A DNA stretch of 64,000 nt, taken from contig JAJNNQ010000009.1 in the NCBI GenBank assembly GCA_027886175.1, positions 15,349,501 to 15,413,500 of the forward strand, in the 5' to 3' direction. Both the position numbers and the translations under genes were made by a program. The notes under the pieces are model-generated. The model did no database searches, had not been told where the DNA came from, and was given only the letters and a program-made list of their open reading frames with translations. Positions 1 to 13,792 of the stretch are shown here, piece by piece (position 1 is the first letter of the stretch; every line of letters begins with the position of its first letter). Source of the DNA: Phylloscopus collybita. Lineage: Eukaryota; Chordata; Aves; Passeriformes; Phylloscopidae.

Positions 1-1736
1 GAAAGGGTGTAATTTTTGAGGCTTATACTTAAAGCCTTATATTTTTATGACAATAAGAACAAAATCATAAAGATCAGGAAGTCATGTTTCATAGAGCACA
101 GTAGCTATAACAATGTAGTTTATATTATATTAATTTAAACAACATTAAATTTACAGTTCTTAATTAAAATAGAGCAACTATTAAATAAACTGGAAAATAA
201 TAAATATAAATTGATCATAACTTTAATGTTATAAAATGGATTAAATTCAGTGTTTAAAAATCACATTAGAGAGGATGTGAAAATTATATTCCCTTTTCCA
301 GGCTTTAATATCACTCATTTAAACACTTTAATTAAAATGCAAATTCATCTACAGAACAGATGTAAAGAGAAAAGCTTTGGTGAATATGGAATATCTGAGA
401 AATCATTAGCCAACCTCACAGAACATCATAGAACATTAGATGACTGCTACTGAATTGGAAATATGTTCACCATGATGAAAAGATTATAAATTAAATCAGA
501 TGGCTGTACCACCTAGTGTTTTAATTTCCGGAAACCTCATTCTGAAACACTTTCTCACTCTGAATAATAACTTCCATCATCATCAAAGGACTATTAAATC
601 CTTAGCTTTTCACCAAAGTAGTTTTTCTTATGTCACATTCTGTCATCTGGTAAGCAGTGTAATGCAATGCTGTTGATGTGTCGTATATACACATATATAC
701 ATAAATAAAATAATGTCAGAAAAGTAAAACAGTCCCTCATGGAAATGAAGGGGACAGAGTGATGGATTTGGGGATGTATTGGCTTTAAACAGATTTCATT
801 AACTAAACAGATTGTAGCCTTGAATAAGAGGTCTACAAACCAAACAAAAGCATGATATTTCTGCACAGATGTGTAGACAGATCAGCACCCATTGCTGCCC
901 ACAGCTGCTGGAGCTACCCCAGCTGTGTTCATGCTGCCCAGACCACACTGATGATACCCAGCTGGCAAGGTGCTGAGGTCCCTACAGTTCTTTGCCACAG
1001 TGCTTTGCCTTGTCCTCTAAACAGGCATTTTAAACTATAATAGTTAAATATTAATGTTCCTGAGCTTTCATCTGTTTTTATAAAGACAACATTATTAGGT
1101 GACGTGGCTGTGCCTCCACAGGTGACATCTAAACAACACCTTACACTTCTTGCCCATCCATCTGTACCTACCACAGCATTTCTCTCGTGTGTGAGCACAA
1201 TTGCTTGTGAGTTGCAGTCAACCAAACTGGGAACTCATCCAGTTTCCAATATAAACTCCTCTTCTGGGGAGGTGAAAGGACAGCCCAGGCTGCAAGGTAA
1301 GCTGTGTTTCCCAAGGCACCTGAGCCTGTTTGCATGGCAGGGCACCAGGCCTGCCCCCGCCAGCCTGTGAAACACCCCCTGCTACTTATTTTGACTTTGA
1401 AGTTCTACACAATAACAAGTGTAGCCAGACTTTCCAAGTTATCTTCAAAGTGTCAACAGTTCCGCCTTGGAAGTTTATATTAATGCAATATCAAAGCCTG
1501 TAATAACGTTTCTGTATATGTGACAACGAGAACAGGCATGAATTTTTAGTGTTTGGATCACACTGAGTGTTGAGCACATTCAGTTTCTACTATCAAACTC
1601 GAGTGCTCATTAATTCACGGCATCATCTGATGCTTAGAAGTGCAACACAGCACAGGGTCTGGTGTAGGGAAACACAGCCTTGTGTTACATCCCACATACA
1701 AGATGCGCAGTTAAAGTGTAAACACCAAGATTCCCT

Positions 1737-1796
1737 GGGTTGTTTTGGGGTTTGTTTTTGTGGGTTTTTTTGTTTTTGTTTTTTTTTTTTTTTTCT
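1737..1796. repeat. T/G-rich low-complexity tract ending in poly-T
   Basis: Runs of T interrupted by single or grouped G residues end in about 17 uninterrupted T. This is the complement of the A/C tracts seen elsewhere in the window, for example near 16.3 and 33.9 kb. The phenylalanine-rich + frame and the lysine-rich - frame across it are artefacts of the tract. Confidence 0.85.
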
Positions 1797-2786
1797 CATG
1801 AATGAGCATGCCAATCTCAATCACCCTACAAGTTTTATTTAGAAAGTTACCATCAGCATAAGATAGGAGCCACTTTCTTCAAAAACAGACAAGTGCAGTG
1901 CTTTTCCAGACACAGAAGTGGCAGATGAAATACATCTCAGCAGAGCGGTTCCAGTTTTCATGGCCCACTCTGCCTTTGCTGACAAGGGCAGGCTTTTTTT
2001 GACAATAAACAAGAGCATCATTTGTGACAATACTAGCTGTATACTGCAGCAAGATTTCAAAGGATTTTCTTTAGTAATATTTTGTAGAGCTATTACCTAA
2101 TAAAATATTTGATACACTACTGACATCAGCTGGATGTAAGGAGACTTTACACTTACAATCTATCATAAAGGAAAAATAATTCTTTAATTCATCAGCCTAG
2201 GATATTGTGCCCACTATAACCTAATAAAGCTGTCACCCCCACACAAATTTGGATTATCATAAAGCAATCAATCACAACCTCTTCACTCCTAAAGCTGTTC
2301 TGGTGTTAGCACCCTTTGAGTCCCTACTTTCCTGTCCTGGGTCCCTTCTCAGCCTCCCATCTTCCCTGTCCACTCTCCTGGTACAAGAGTTCGTGTAGGT
2401 GGATGGCTCAGGGATGGTCCAGCTGGAAACAATTTTCTTTCTTCCTTATTTTTCAGAAGCACTGGTTGCCTGACCTAGACCACCACATGGGCTGCATGAC
2501 CATCACTTTGCACATGGTAGTGCAATGGGGTACGAGTGCAGAAAAGCTGGCACTTGTTACGGGGAGAAATTGAAAAGCTGAGTCTGAACTTCCCATGATT
2601 TTCTGACTTTCCCTCCTTCAGAGCTATAGCAACTTGGGCTGCTGGCTGCATATTCCATCCCATCTGCTACACATTCCATCCCACTGGCTGCCATGGCTGC
2701 CTTATGAAGTGGAACAGAGGATTCAACTGAAAAAATAATGGCTGTGAAAAAGAGCTATAAGAAACTTCGGTGTTTGTCATGGATGT

Positions 2787-2822
2787 AATAAAACTAACCA
2801 CAACTGGATTTAAAAAAAAAAA
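2787..2822 (+). other. AATAAA plus A11 run, possible 3' end of a retrocopy
   Basis: An exact AATAAA at 2787-2792 is followed 19 bases later by an 11-base A run. That spacing fits a cleavage site and poly(A) tail copied back into the genome. The preceding few hundred bases are slightly GC-richer than the surroundings but show no recognisable coding frame and no clear target-site duplication. A chance A run downstream of a chance hexamer is a fair alternative. Confidence 0.25.
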
Positions 2823-2845
2823 GGCTCAAAAATAATTGTAGGAAA

Positions 2846-2881
2846 GATATTGTTTATTAGCTAGTATTGTTTATTAGCCAT
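2846..2881. repeat. 17-bp tandem duplication, two copies
   Basis: The 14-base string TATTGTTTATTAGC occurs at 2848 and again at 2865, giving a 17-base period. It looks like a simple slippage duplication just downstream of the A11 run. Confidence 0.75.
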
Positions 2882-4834
2882 AAACATGGGCCACAAGACT
2901 ACTATTTCTAAGCCTCTAATTTTCTAGAGGACACTGGAAAAAAACAAATATAAAATGTTAAATATATAAAAAGAAATTTAAAAATAGTACAATTATTAAA
3001 AATGGACATTTACTTTGTTTTCCCTGAGATTAACCCCTCTTTGTACAGAAAAAGATTGGATTATGATTATCTTAAAAAGAGAAGGTATGTTGAAAACCAT
3101 CACCTTGTTTTTTTTGTACCAACCACATTGAATGAACAAGCTTTAATTCTTTTGAAATATTTAGTGAAATACTTAGAGACTGAGCACTGACAATTATTTT
3201 CCTGACTACTTGGTTGGCTTATACATTGTTAAGTCTTGCACATTTGTTATAAAGCAGTTGTATGTATAAATAGAATCAAGTATTTGATACCAACAATTGA
3301 CCTAAACATGTAAAAATTCTCAGTTAAAGGTGCTCAAGTATGTTCCTTTGGAATATAAATACATGTGTACTAATCAAAACAAACACAGATCCAGATAGTC
3401 AGAAAAATGTTGACAAATATGAGACTTCTGCTTGAGCTGAAATTTGCAGCTACTTGGACATTCTTAGGTGATATTTATTGATCCTCTTTCTTGTGGCTTT
3501 TCTCTCTGTACAGCCTTCTTCCCACCACCAATCTCTAATTTTCCTTAAGCGGGTAAAAATGTAACCTTTGAGGAATTTAATATCCACCCAACAGGAATGA
3601 AATTAGATTTTTTTTATAAATTATCCAAAGATATGCCCCACACAATGTACACATGCATCCAATTAGAGATGTCTAATGTAAAAATACTAGACACTTAATT
3701 TCTATAGGTAACAAAGTTAATTAGATTTCACTTAAAAGCTTGTTCAGAGCTGGTGAGCATCATCAGACAAAGTGTGATCAGAACATAACTGAAAATTTTA
3801 AAATCACCTATCTCTCTTTAATTTTTTTTGAACTTAAAAAATGAAGCCTGTTAAAAATTCTCTGCTTGGGTGTTCTAGGGATTCCAGAATATCTCTCTTT
3901 CCATTTGCACACAGTCCTTGCAAGCTTTGCTAAATTATTTTGCCATGCAAATTTACTATTTCTCTTTAAACTGACAAGCAGATGTTGAAAAACATACGAT
4001 GCTCCATATGGCTTGAAAGTTTGTAAAAAATTCTGTTTCTAAAATTACCATATTCCAATGCCTTTTAGAGCTGTGAAAGGCTTTTCTGTCTGCCTGTTTT
4101 CTACACCATTATTACAATCCTGAAGCAGTGTTTATCACCAGAGGATACCACCTGCTTCTCAGGACTGTATGCTATTCTTCCACGTTTCCCTCCATGCATC
4201 ACCTGCCAATGAATCACCAAGGAAACTCACTACCAAAAGCACAAATAGCTGAGGGGTGCAGCTGACTGCCAGCAGATAGTGTTATTTGCTGGATCACTCA
4301 AGCATGTTATTTCTTCAAATGCTGCACTTCTGTCATGCTGAATGGCTCTGCTATGCTGCCTCTCATTCTCATTCGTTATTTAATTTTAATCTCATCTGAC
4401 TTACTGGTGTCAGTACAATGTCTGAGCTGCCATCAGAAAGTCTGTGTGAGGCTATTTTTACTGCTATGAAAAGAAAAAAAAACCACGGTTCTCATTCTTC
4501 TCATTTGTCTTTTATATTGAGGCATTTGCTGTTTCATTAGCTCAGCTTAGGCATATCATGTTCTGGATGAATAAAGAAGAAAGTGAACCCTTCTATCCCA
4601 CAGTTCAGTGCTTACCTGCAGTTCATGTCAGGCTGTGATTTTCCTATTTTCACACTGTCAGACTCCATGATGGTTCATAGACTACTTCACATAAAATGCA
4701 AAGATCATGACTCATCTAGACCTCATCCTAAGGCTTGAGCTGTGACCTGAATGCCTGCCAATGTCAGGTAAATATTTTCAGTGACAGCTTGAACACTTCC
4801 AGAACACAATCAATTTTTGCCTTTCCTTCGGTCA

Positions 4835-5428
4835 TGATTTCAGCTGGGATAAAGCTGATTTTCTTCTATCTGGTGCTGTGCTGTGTTTTGGACTGAGTAT
4901 GAGAATAATGTCAGTAACACACCTGATGGTTTAGCTATTGCTAAGTTGAGCTTACTCTAAATCAAAGACTTTTCAGTGTCTCCTGCTCTTCCAGCTAGCA
5001 GGTGCACATGAAGGCACATGAGGGATCATGGCCAGGAGAGCTAACCCAAACTATCCAGAGAGATATTCCATTCCACAGAACACCATGCTCAGTATAGAAA
5101 CTGGGGGGAGTTAGCTGGAAGGGAGCCTGATCACTGCTGAGGGATGTGCTGGGCATCAGTCAGTGAGTTGTGAGCAATAGTATTGTGCATCACTTCTCTC
5201 CCTCTCTCTCTTTCTCATTTTCTTTACAATTATCATTATTTTTATTATATATTATTGTTATTATTATCTTAATTATTAACATTTAATTTTGTTTCTATTA
5301 CCCAACTGTTCTCAATTCAACCCGAGTTCTCTTTTTCTCCCTGGTTCTCCTTTGCACAGGGGAAGGCTGAGAGGGAGGAAGGAGCAGCTGCATGGGATTT
5401 AGTTGCCAGCTTGGCTTAAACCATGACA
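4835..5428 (+). mobile_element. Solo LTR of an avian endogenous retrovirus
   Basis: The segment follows, in order, the pattern I know from a widespread avian LTR. It opens TGATTTCAGCTGGGAT, has a degenerate TATA region (TATAGAAA at 5093-5100) just before CTGGGGGGAGTT, then a GTGAGCAAT/TTGTGCATCAC block. A pyrimidine and ATT-rich tract follows, and it ends GGCTTAAACCATGACA, so the termini are TG and CA. No internal retroviral genes are adjacent and there is no second LTR, so it is a solo LTR left by recombination. The expected poly(A) signal after the AT tract is mutated. I could not find a matching target-site duplication (flanks CGGTCA and CTCACC), so the outer boundaries may be off by some bases. 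The family name would need a repeat-library search. An open frame across the 3' edge (5392-5577) is chance. Confidence 0.8.
5186..5292. repeat. CT-rich then ATT-rich simple sequence inside the LTR
   Basis: About 35 bases of CT-rich sequence run into about 60 bases of degenerate ATT/TTA repeat. This lies where the LTR family normally has a T-rich stretch before its poly(A) signal, and it looks expanded and decayed. Confidence 0.7.
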
Positions 5429-7381
5429 CTCACCTACTCTCTAGAGATTCCAGTTTTCAGACCTTATGTTTTGGACATCCACTTGTATGGATTTTCCCAG
5501 GGAATCTACTGGTTGGGTGTCCTGGACAGCTTATCTGTACTGTCCTACTGTGGCTTATTTCTCTTTATCAAACTTGAGGAATGAGGAACACCTCATTTAC
5601 CCACTGATTTAAGGCAGAGGCTCCTTCTCATTACAAGTGCTGTATCTATTAGCCAGTGTTCCTTTACTCACCAGAGCTCACAGTTCATCAGTTCAAAGCT
5701 GATCCAACCAGATATTTTAAACCACTGAATGTCACTGCTCCATAATTTTACTGTGCACAGTTTTCCAGAGACAGCTTGGTACCTTTCATTCTGGTGAAGC
5801 TCTGAATAGCTCTATGAACTTTCCTACTTCAAAGGATCTATCTACTTTTCTATTAGTCCAGAACCAACCACAACTTTTTATTTGAAAACCATAGACTTAG
5901 ATATCAATGGGACTTTTTATTTTTCAGGTTTTGCCCTTCTCCATTTTTCACTTATGTAGGGCAATTTACTACAACTTTGCTTAATGATGCCAACTTTTCT
6001 GCAGTGCAGTTGTGGACACTAATGGAAACAATTTAAATGAGGATAAAATTGGAGTAAGAAATGAAAGCTAAAATGGCTCAGGTCTGAGATATTCAGTGAC
6101 CTGAAAAGCATGGCAGAGTTATAGAGATAAAAATCTATTTAATTGATATTGATAGATGAAAAACGTGGATAATAATTACCAAGCACCAAGATTTTTTAAT
6201 AGTTTTGAAGAAGTGAAGGGTGGATTTAGATTATAATAACATTAGAAACAACAGTATTCCTACTTGGAGTATGCATTTATGCTGACTGATACCTTACAAA
6301 ATACAGAGATTATGATGAAAGTCATGTCACCATCTTGTCATTTCAAACTATCACCTCTTTTATTCAGAGACTGTTCTTGGTGAATACTAAAATTTGGCAT
6401 AAAATTTAAGCAACTGCTTGTTATTTTTCCTATTATCCATTAGAAAAAAAAAGCTAGTTCAAAGTATATTTACATTTATGGAAAATCAGGCATCACTACA
6501 AAAATGTATAAGGCTTAAGCTTTTTCTCAGTAGAAGATTTGATACTAAATTTATTTCTTCCAATTAAAAAAAGAGAAAATATTTGTTTTCACTCTTTGGT
6601 CGGGCACTGAATTTAAGAGTTTGAAAAAATGATTCCTAGGCTAAGGTTTAAGGATTACTTAGGAAGGGTTGATAAAAGATATCATAGAGCCTTATTGGAG
6701 CATATGCCAAAATTTCTACTGATCTCTCTGTAGGCACCAATGTCATAAAACACTGCCTTCCCCCACATTTAACCCCTTTCATTTCTGTTGTTCTGTTAAG
6801 GTATATAAATTTTGACTCATCTGTCTGGCTAACAAAAATATAATAATGACAAATGAATAGTGTGGCAGTGTCACTGTTGAAAACCAGATCTGCAGCATTT
6901 ATTTTGAGAGGAACATCCTCCCAGGACTGCAAGTTTTAAATTGCCTGTGAGAGGAGCAAGAATTGACACAAATTCAAGAAAAAAGACTGAAGACCTGGCA
7001 CAAAGTGCTTCTTTGGAACAAAGAGGAAAGCTTTGATTCTGAGGCTGGGAATATTGTATGAGAGCCTTTAAGTTAGAGGAGTTGGGGAAAAATGTTGAAT
7101 AATTTTGAAGTATTATTAGTCACTTCAAAGACTATGGGTGCTGAGCTAAAGGAGCATTATGCTTTAATCTTTGCAATCTTCTCTTTTTTTTCCCTAGTGA
7201 AAAAAAAAGGATTCTTTTATTTATCTCTTTATTTAGTATTCCACTTTTTTCCTCATGTTACAATGGATTTTCACTGACTTGAGTAATAATGTATTTTAAG
7301 ACAATTAGACTGATGTAAAATATGGTATAATGTTGACAATCTTTTGACATTTGTCAAGACTGCCTCTTTTCTTAATCCATT

Positions 7382-7385
<4 letters not shown>

Positions 7386-7416
<31 letters not shown>
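7386..7416. repeat. A31 homopolymer followed by A/G-rich sequence
   Basis: There are 31 uninterrupted A residues, then a short A-rich stretch with scattered G and C. This could be a poly(A) tail of a decayed retrocopy or a simple expansion. The 300 bases upstream contain no recognisable coding sequence. The length is likely to vary between individuals and to be unreliable in an assembly. Confidence 0.9.
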
Positions 7417-7417
<1 letters not shown>

Positions 7418-8591
7418 CAAAAGAAAAAGAAAAAAACCAAATCTACCAGATTGAACTGACACTCTAATCTGTAAGGTTAGATTATATGCCCTCATCACTC
7501 TTGGGTTTCATCACAACAGATTTCATTTATCCTCCCAAGCAGCATAAGGGAGACCAAGAAAATATACCAGTCTAAATCCAGACTGGCTAAATTGACATAA
7601 CAGAATCATGAACCCAAGTCTGATCAAGGTCAAGCTGGTACTGCTGAGTAGCACAGCAACTGAGCTCAGGTGCCATTAAAGACTTTAGAGTACAACATCC
7701 AAAATTCCTTCAAAGTTATGTTTACTGGTGTTAGTTACATGCAAAGTTTGCTTTTTACTACAAAGATTGTATTGTACATATAATAAAGCAGGGAAAAGCT
7801 CCTTTCTCATCCTTTCCCTCCATCCTTTTGAATTCAGCCATGAATTTACAAGATGTGGTATTTACAGAGAACTGAATGTCAGCTATTTTAGGATTCATTC
7901 CTTCAGTGCCCATACCACTATTTAGTGAATATGTTTTCTGTACTTCAATTATTCAAGCCACAGTTTCGTGTATTAATTTATTATTGAGAAACCTAACTTA
8001 GATTTCTATTCATTTTGAGGTGATTTATGTCACTCTCTGAGTTTTCTGCTGACAACTCATTAGTGAAACACATTTCTGAAATATAAAGTTCTAAAAGGCA
8101 TCAATGTTGCTTTAACAGGCAAAGAGAACATTCTGATAGTTTGTCTTTCATTTAACCTAAATTTTCCAGAAGTGTATGATACTGAAAACTACTCCATCAT
8201 AGCACAACCTTTTAATCTCTTAAGAAATTCCCCAAATGCTGTAATAGTTTTTGATCCACTTAGCTGGACAGCAGCGAAGATTATAAATGTAAAAACAACT
8301 GTTAGATGAAAAAATACCTGGTTAAAACTACTAAAAAGGACAGAAATCATTAGTCTTTCTGTTTTGAAGAAATACTCTAAGAGCAGGAGGAAGACAATAC
8401 CTGCACTCAGATACCAGTAGAAGCCACTAAATAGAGACAACATTGTTGAATGTGACCTTAATGCAGCTGTGTTTGCACATCTTCTGAAAACTTGTGGTTT
8501 CATAGATAATTTACTCTTTAAAACATGTCTCATGGAAAGCTGTGTCCTTGCAAGGTAAAGTCCTAATGCAATAACAACAGAACCTTTCCTG

Positions 8592-8618
8592 TAATTACTG
8601 AAAATAATTCAGTAATTA
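8592..8618. promoter_or_regulatory. Perfect 11-bp inverted repeat with TAATTA cores
   Basis: TAATTACTGAA at 8592-8602 is mirrored by TTCAGTAATTA at 8608-8618, with a five-base spacer. Each arm carries TAATTA, the core bound by many homeodomain proteins. Seen: the perfect symmetry. Inferred: possible paired homeodomain site or a small hairpin. In AT-rich DNA such palindromes also arise by chance. Confidence 0.35.
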
Positions 8619-11600
8619 TTTTCTCATTCTGTGATAGCTGCTGAGTTTCTGTTAATCAGAAAAATAACAAGTGCTCTATACACTCTCCTCACTAGAGTTT
8701 TTTCCTGAATCATGCCCTCTCTAGCCACATACAAATAGGCACAAGTACATAAACTTTAGCCTTTATATATTGATGAGACACACTTGGAAACATTTCAGTA
8801 CCTGACCTGGGAAACACTCCCTAGAATAACTTCATTTTAAAGTTTACCTTCTTCTTTACCTTGTGCTTTTTAAATTAAACTTTTCCCATCTTTCTGCGAT
8901 ATAACAGGAGTATTTACTGCTGTAGGCATGACAAATAGTCCAACCCAAACTGCTGGTCATGAAGCACAGAGTGTGACAAGGACATCTGATTGCCTGGAAC
9001 CAGAGCCCTGGCAGGCGTGACTGTGTCTGTAATTCCCTGCTAGAGTGTCCTTGCTGAAGTCAGTTTTGCTGCTATTTCCTATTAGTTATGACTTTATAAA
9101 CAGCAAAGTCAAAACTGAGGAAATCTCCTTGCTCAATGAGAAGCCTTAAACCCATAATCATAGCTTCCTAAAACTACAAGCAGAATCTAAGCAGCATCAT
9201 GGAGTAAACCTTTCCTCTGCTGGACCTTGGTGGAGAGGAGGAAAATTACTATTAAAATTTTGCTTAATACAGTGGAGTATTTCACTCTTATATGTAAGTA
9301 GCTGGTATTTCAATATCCTCTGCAGATACCTACTTTATTTGCTTATCCTCAAAAAATCTTACAATAAAACCAAAACAGTAATCTGATTTAATACTTAACT
9401 ATATGTCACAAAGAATTTTGAAGTCTAACTTGATACACACATCACATATGTATGCATATATATGTAAGTCAAAATAATCTGCAAACTTGCAGACAATGCT
9501 TATATACTTCCACACATGACATGGAAACAGGTTGACACCTCCTCTGCATCTCCCCTATTTAATAAAGCAGAAAAATTCCTAATTGTAACACTCATCTTCA
9601 CCCACCTTCCCACAACTCTGTTTCTTGATACTCATTAGGGCTCATCTATCACACAGTGTATAGAAAATGAGATGGGATTATGAAAACAAACCCAGAGAAG
9701 GTAACTCTTCTTGCCACCTGCCTTCTGTGAGCACACATCTCTTTACAAAGTATGTATTACTATGCTGGGCTCTTCAGATTTTCTAGCTCGATGTCTATAA
9801 TCAGAAATATGAGACAAGTTTTAGTGGGAGAGCTTGAATATGACACAACAAAACATCCTCAGCATCTGAATTGATTGTTTCATGTACCATTACCTGCACA
9901 CTTCTTCAAATATGAGTTCAAGTATTCTGAAAATATAAATAGAAAAAGCTGTTTATATTGTAGTAGCCTGGATAAAGTGTAGCATATGCTAAAATTAAGT
10001 AAAGAGGAATAGATTGTGATGCAGCATTGGACAGAAAAATGGAGAATCCATTCCCTCCTGCTAAAACTTCCTGGAGAAAAATAAAAAGTGGTAAAAAAAA
10101 TCGTATTTTCAAAACTTTTTTTTTCTGAATTTCATATGGACTCACAAAACTGAAATTTACTGATACTCTAAGCCTTGTTCTTTGATGCTTCGTAAAAAGA
10201 AAATCCAACAACTGTCAAATTCCTTTTCCCAGAATTTCTGTGGAGCTGAGAGTTCATAACTCCCAGGAAACCTAACAGGGCTCCATCAATTCTAAGAAAT
10301 AAACTCATTAGAAATATTAGAACTCAATCAATTATTTAATAAAAGAAGTCAGCAAATGTAAAATCCACGGTCCCATCTCCAACTAGCTGAATTGGTGCTA
10401 GTTATCACTGATGCAGAGATAACTTTTTCAGGTGAGTACGAGAATTATAACAGAAGAATTAAGAAAAAAATGTCAGAAAATTTCCTCCTCAGGACCTTGC
10501 TTTCAAACATGGCAAGGTCTAAGCATTTCCTGCTTTCATCTTAAACAGTACTGCTCTGTAACACATAATTATTAAAATTACTTTGCAGAGGGGAAAAAAA
10601 TCACCCTCAACTCATAGACCAGAGGGAGGAAATGCTTGATGATTTTTAACTGTCTTAGATCTTCATAGAAAAACAGATTTTTTGAAACAAAATTCACTGC
10701 ATTCCAGAACTCTGGAGCTGTGCCATTACATTGCTCCTCAATGTTTTTAAAGCTCTTGGTTTAGAGACAGATTATGCTTGCTCCACAGAACTGACGTACA
10801 ACTAAACTTTGTATAACTCCTTTTTTTCTGCTAAAGAAACTTCAGTGTGAGACTGGCCACGCATTGAAATTATATGAAATGCACACAGAGGCAGGGAGAA
10901 ACAGCTGTTTTCCCAATATAGCAAATTCTTTTGGGAAATTTGTGCAGAAGGAAGCAATAAATGCATCAGCAAGCACTGACACACAGATAATTACTGCAAA
11001 GCAAAAGAACATCTGCATGCAAGAAGGAATAAAAACAACACTACAGCTAATGAAAAGAAAAATTAAAAGCAACACTTAGATCAGGAATGGAAGAAAAAAA
11101 TCCTTCTTTTCCTGAAAAGATCCCATATTTAATCCTGACGCATTTTTGTTGCTTGATACTGTGATATGCAGAGGAGTTATTTACTACCCAGCATCAATTC
11201 CCAGGCAAGTCAAATTCACCTATGTTTTATTTAAATCAAATGAGCATTCTAGACCCACCCTAAGAGAGGATGTGAAAATATTATGCAAAAAAGCAAATCA
11301 AGAAGTACTACTATGTCATATTATCTACTGGATGACTCTGTAAAAAGTTCACAGGGGAATGTAAAACAGTAATAAGCTAAGGTCCAGGTAGAAGGTTTGA
11401 ATATACCAGCTGGTTTACAAAGTTTTTCTCAGAAAAATAATTAAACCCTTCAGTTGTAGATTGGTTAGGGGAAAATGTCCAGCTAACTTCTCTGATGTCT
11501 TTCTGTTTTGTCTTTCCCAAAGAAAATGGAGCCAAAGGACATAAAATGGATTATTCTGGATGTGAGCTTCTGTTGTAGCAACTCTTGATTTTTCATTATT

Positions 11601-13792
11601 TCTAGCTGCCATTAGCCACCTAACCACCCCCAAAGAGCTTTTCTTAGTTTTTCTAAGCTATTTCTACCAATATGTTTTGAGGTTGATTTGTAGGGATTTG
11701 TTTATTTGTTTAAAGTCCATAAAGAGCAATTAAGTACTTTTGGAGAGGGGTTCAAAATCATCAGTAGTTTTTCATATTTTATGTCATTATGAATTTTATA
11801 GACTCAGATTGTGAACTCATCCTATGTCTACTTTGGACTTTCTAGGTTTTTATTCTCTGCATCATTTTTTTTTTCACTTTTAAAATAGTTCTAAAATCTA
11901 AAAGTTATACTGGAGGTATAGGTAGTGTTTATGACCCAGAGAAAATTAAACATTACTATTAGGAATTTGTGAAGAGCAGAAATAAGTCATATAAAAAGAA
12001 CAAAAAAAGAAGAAAGAGTCATGTTCATAGCTATAACATAAAGTCTGTGTTCTGAGAATGTGATTCAGAGTGAATGGTGATGATAGCACCAATTTAAACA
12101 ATGAATGAAATGCTAACACTTCACAAAGGTTTTTTGCTTTAATCAGTAGGTATTTTTGTTTCCATGAGAAAAAGGATTGTGCCTAATTTTCATTTTAGAT
12201 TGCCTTTGAAAATCTACATTTTTAAGATAATTTGCATCTCTTCTATGCAGACAACACTGTCAGTCTGGAATTTTAATTTCCATGAGCCAGAGATAGGATA
12301 AAGATATCACCTCCAGAGCCCTGAAAATCAAGAAAAAAAGGGTGAGATTTTTTGAAAGTCAGCTGACTGCTTTTCTTGTCTCTTTGCCTGTTTATACTGG
12401 TAGCTCTTTCCCTGGTTCCTCTATCCTTGCAAAGACTGAATCCTGCTCTTAGCTGCCAGGCACTGCTGTAAGAAGTATGATCAGCACACTTGCAAACACC
12501 AACAACATTCTTTCAAGCTCTAAGCTCAGCTATATACTCCAGGTTCAGTGAGTGCATAACTGGGGATTATGCTGATCTTCACCTCAGGAACCAAAAACTT
12601 TCTGCTATGAACTCAAGGAATGATGAGGCTGTTATATTGATAGGGAATGCAGTAGGACGGAATGCACATATTTTATAAAACACGCAAATCCATGTTAAGA
12701 AGTTTGTCACAAATTTGCATAAGTCCCCAATACTGTAAGATGAAGTTCTACTTATGTTAAATTTCTCAGAAAAAAATTATCCACTGTTGAACTTTTGTGC
12801 ACTCTCACATCCTTTCCACAGCTCTGTACTACTGTTCCAAAACTGCACCAACATTGAGTTTTTAAACAGAGCATTAAAGTGTGCATTTTAGGTATAGCAC
12901 GATTTTAGTAATTTGTGTTAAATGTGATTTAAATTGGTTCTTTAATCACATTTTTTATGTACTCAGCACAGTTTAATTTCAAGAAAGTGGAATGAGAAAT
13001 TATTATGTATTGATTACGTTGATTAATACAGGAGATGATGAATATCTTTCTTGCCACTTCAAAGTCAGTTCAGATATATTTCAGATGCAAATGTTCTCAG
13101 TCAGGCTCTTCTCTCCATGCACCTTGTTGATTGTGTTAATTTCTCTCTAGTCATCACCTCCTGTGCTTCCAGAAAACACTAGATAATGGCAGTCTTCAGG
13201 CCAAAAAACAAAAAGGAACACAGCAATGGCAGACAACAACAGAGCGTGTGCCAACATGATCTCTCCATTTAAGAGATAAATGGAGCCTTCTCCAGGAAAG
13301 AAAACCACCAAATTCCTGCAATATTCTCCTCATGCTGCTATATGTCTTGCAAGTGAGATTCCAATTATTCAAGCAAAATCTGAGTAAAACACAACTGACA
13401 TCTTTGGCAATTCATTTGGTGAGGGAGTGGGATAAATTAAGCATTTTTTATTTTTTTTTTTTAAACAAAGAAGCTGAACTAAGCCAAATGTACCGCTGGA
13501 ATATGCAGCCATACTCTCTCAGGTAACCTGCATTGAATAATTACACAGGCTACCCTAAAGATAAGTGCTTTAGGAAATGCAAACTACTCCTGTTTTCAAA
13601 ATAGTTTTCAAGCAAACTTCGTCAATGTGTGTGGATTGAAGGACAAAGCTTATGCCGTGCTTCTTTTATTTCTTATTTGTCCAATATTATTTACAGGGTT
13701 GCAGGGATGCTCTGTAACTATATATTCATAAACTGCTAATGAGGCCTTTGAATGGAATTATTTATAAGAGCTGAGTTTTCTTCTTTCCACTT

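Larger units (their letters stand above)
1..4834. other. Unique AT-rich noncoding stretch
   Basis: I see no gene here. Open frames do not exceed about 100 codons, and none gives a recognisable protein. The stretch has a T/G tract near 1.74-1.80 kb and a 14-base direct repeat at 2848/2865 spaced 17 bases apart. It also has an AATAAA followed by an A11 run at 2787-2822. Two slightly GC-richer patches lie at about 850-1370 and 2300-2720. The first ends in a good donor-like site (CAAG/GTAAGC, near 1296) on the + strand, but no partner exon was recognised. Confidence 0.6.

Noticed and set aside
1104..1370. 88-codon + frame containing a donor-like site near 1296
   Set aside because: No matching acceptor, no recognisable peptide, and another - strand frame overlaps it.
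8189..8533. 114-codon hydrophobic - strand frame
   Set aside because: Hydrophobic frames are common in AT-rich DNA. There is no family resemblance, no splice context and no signs of constraint.
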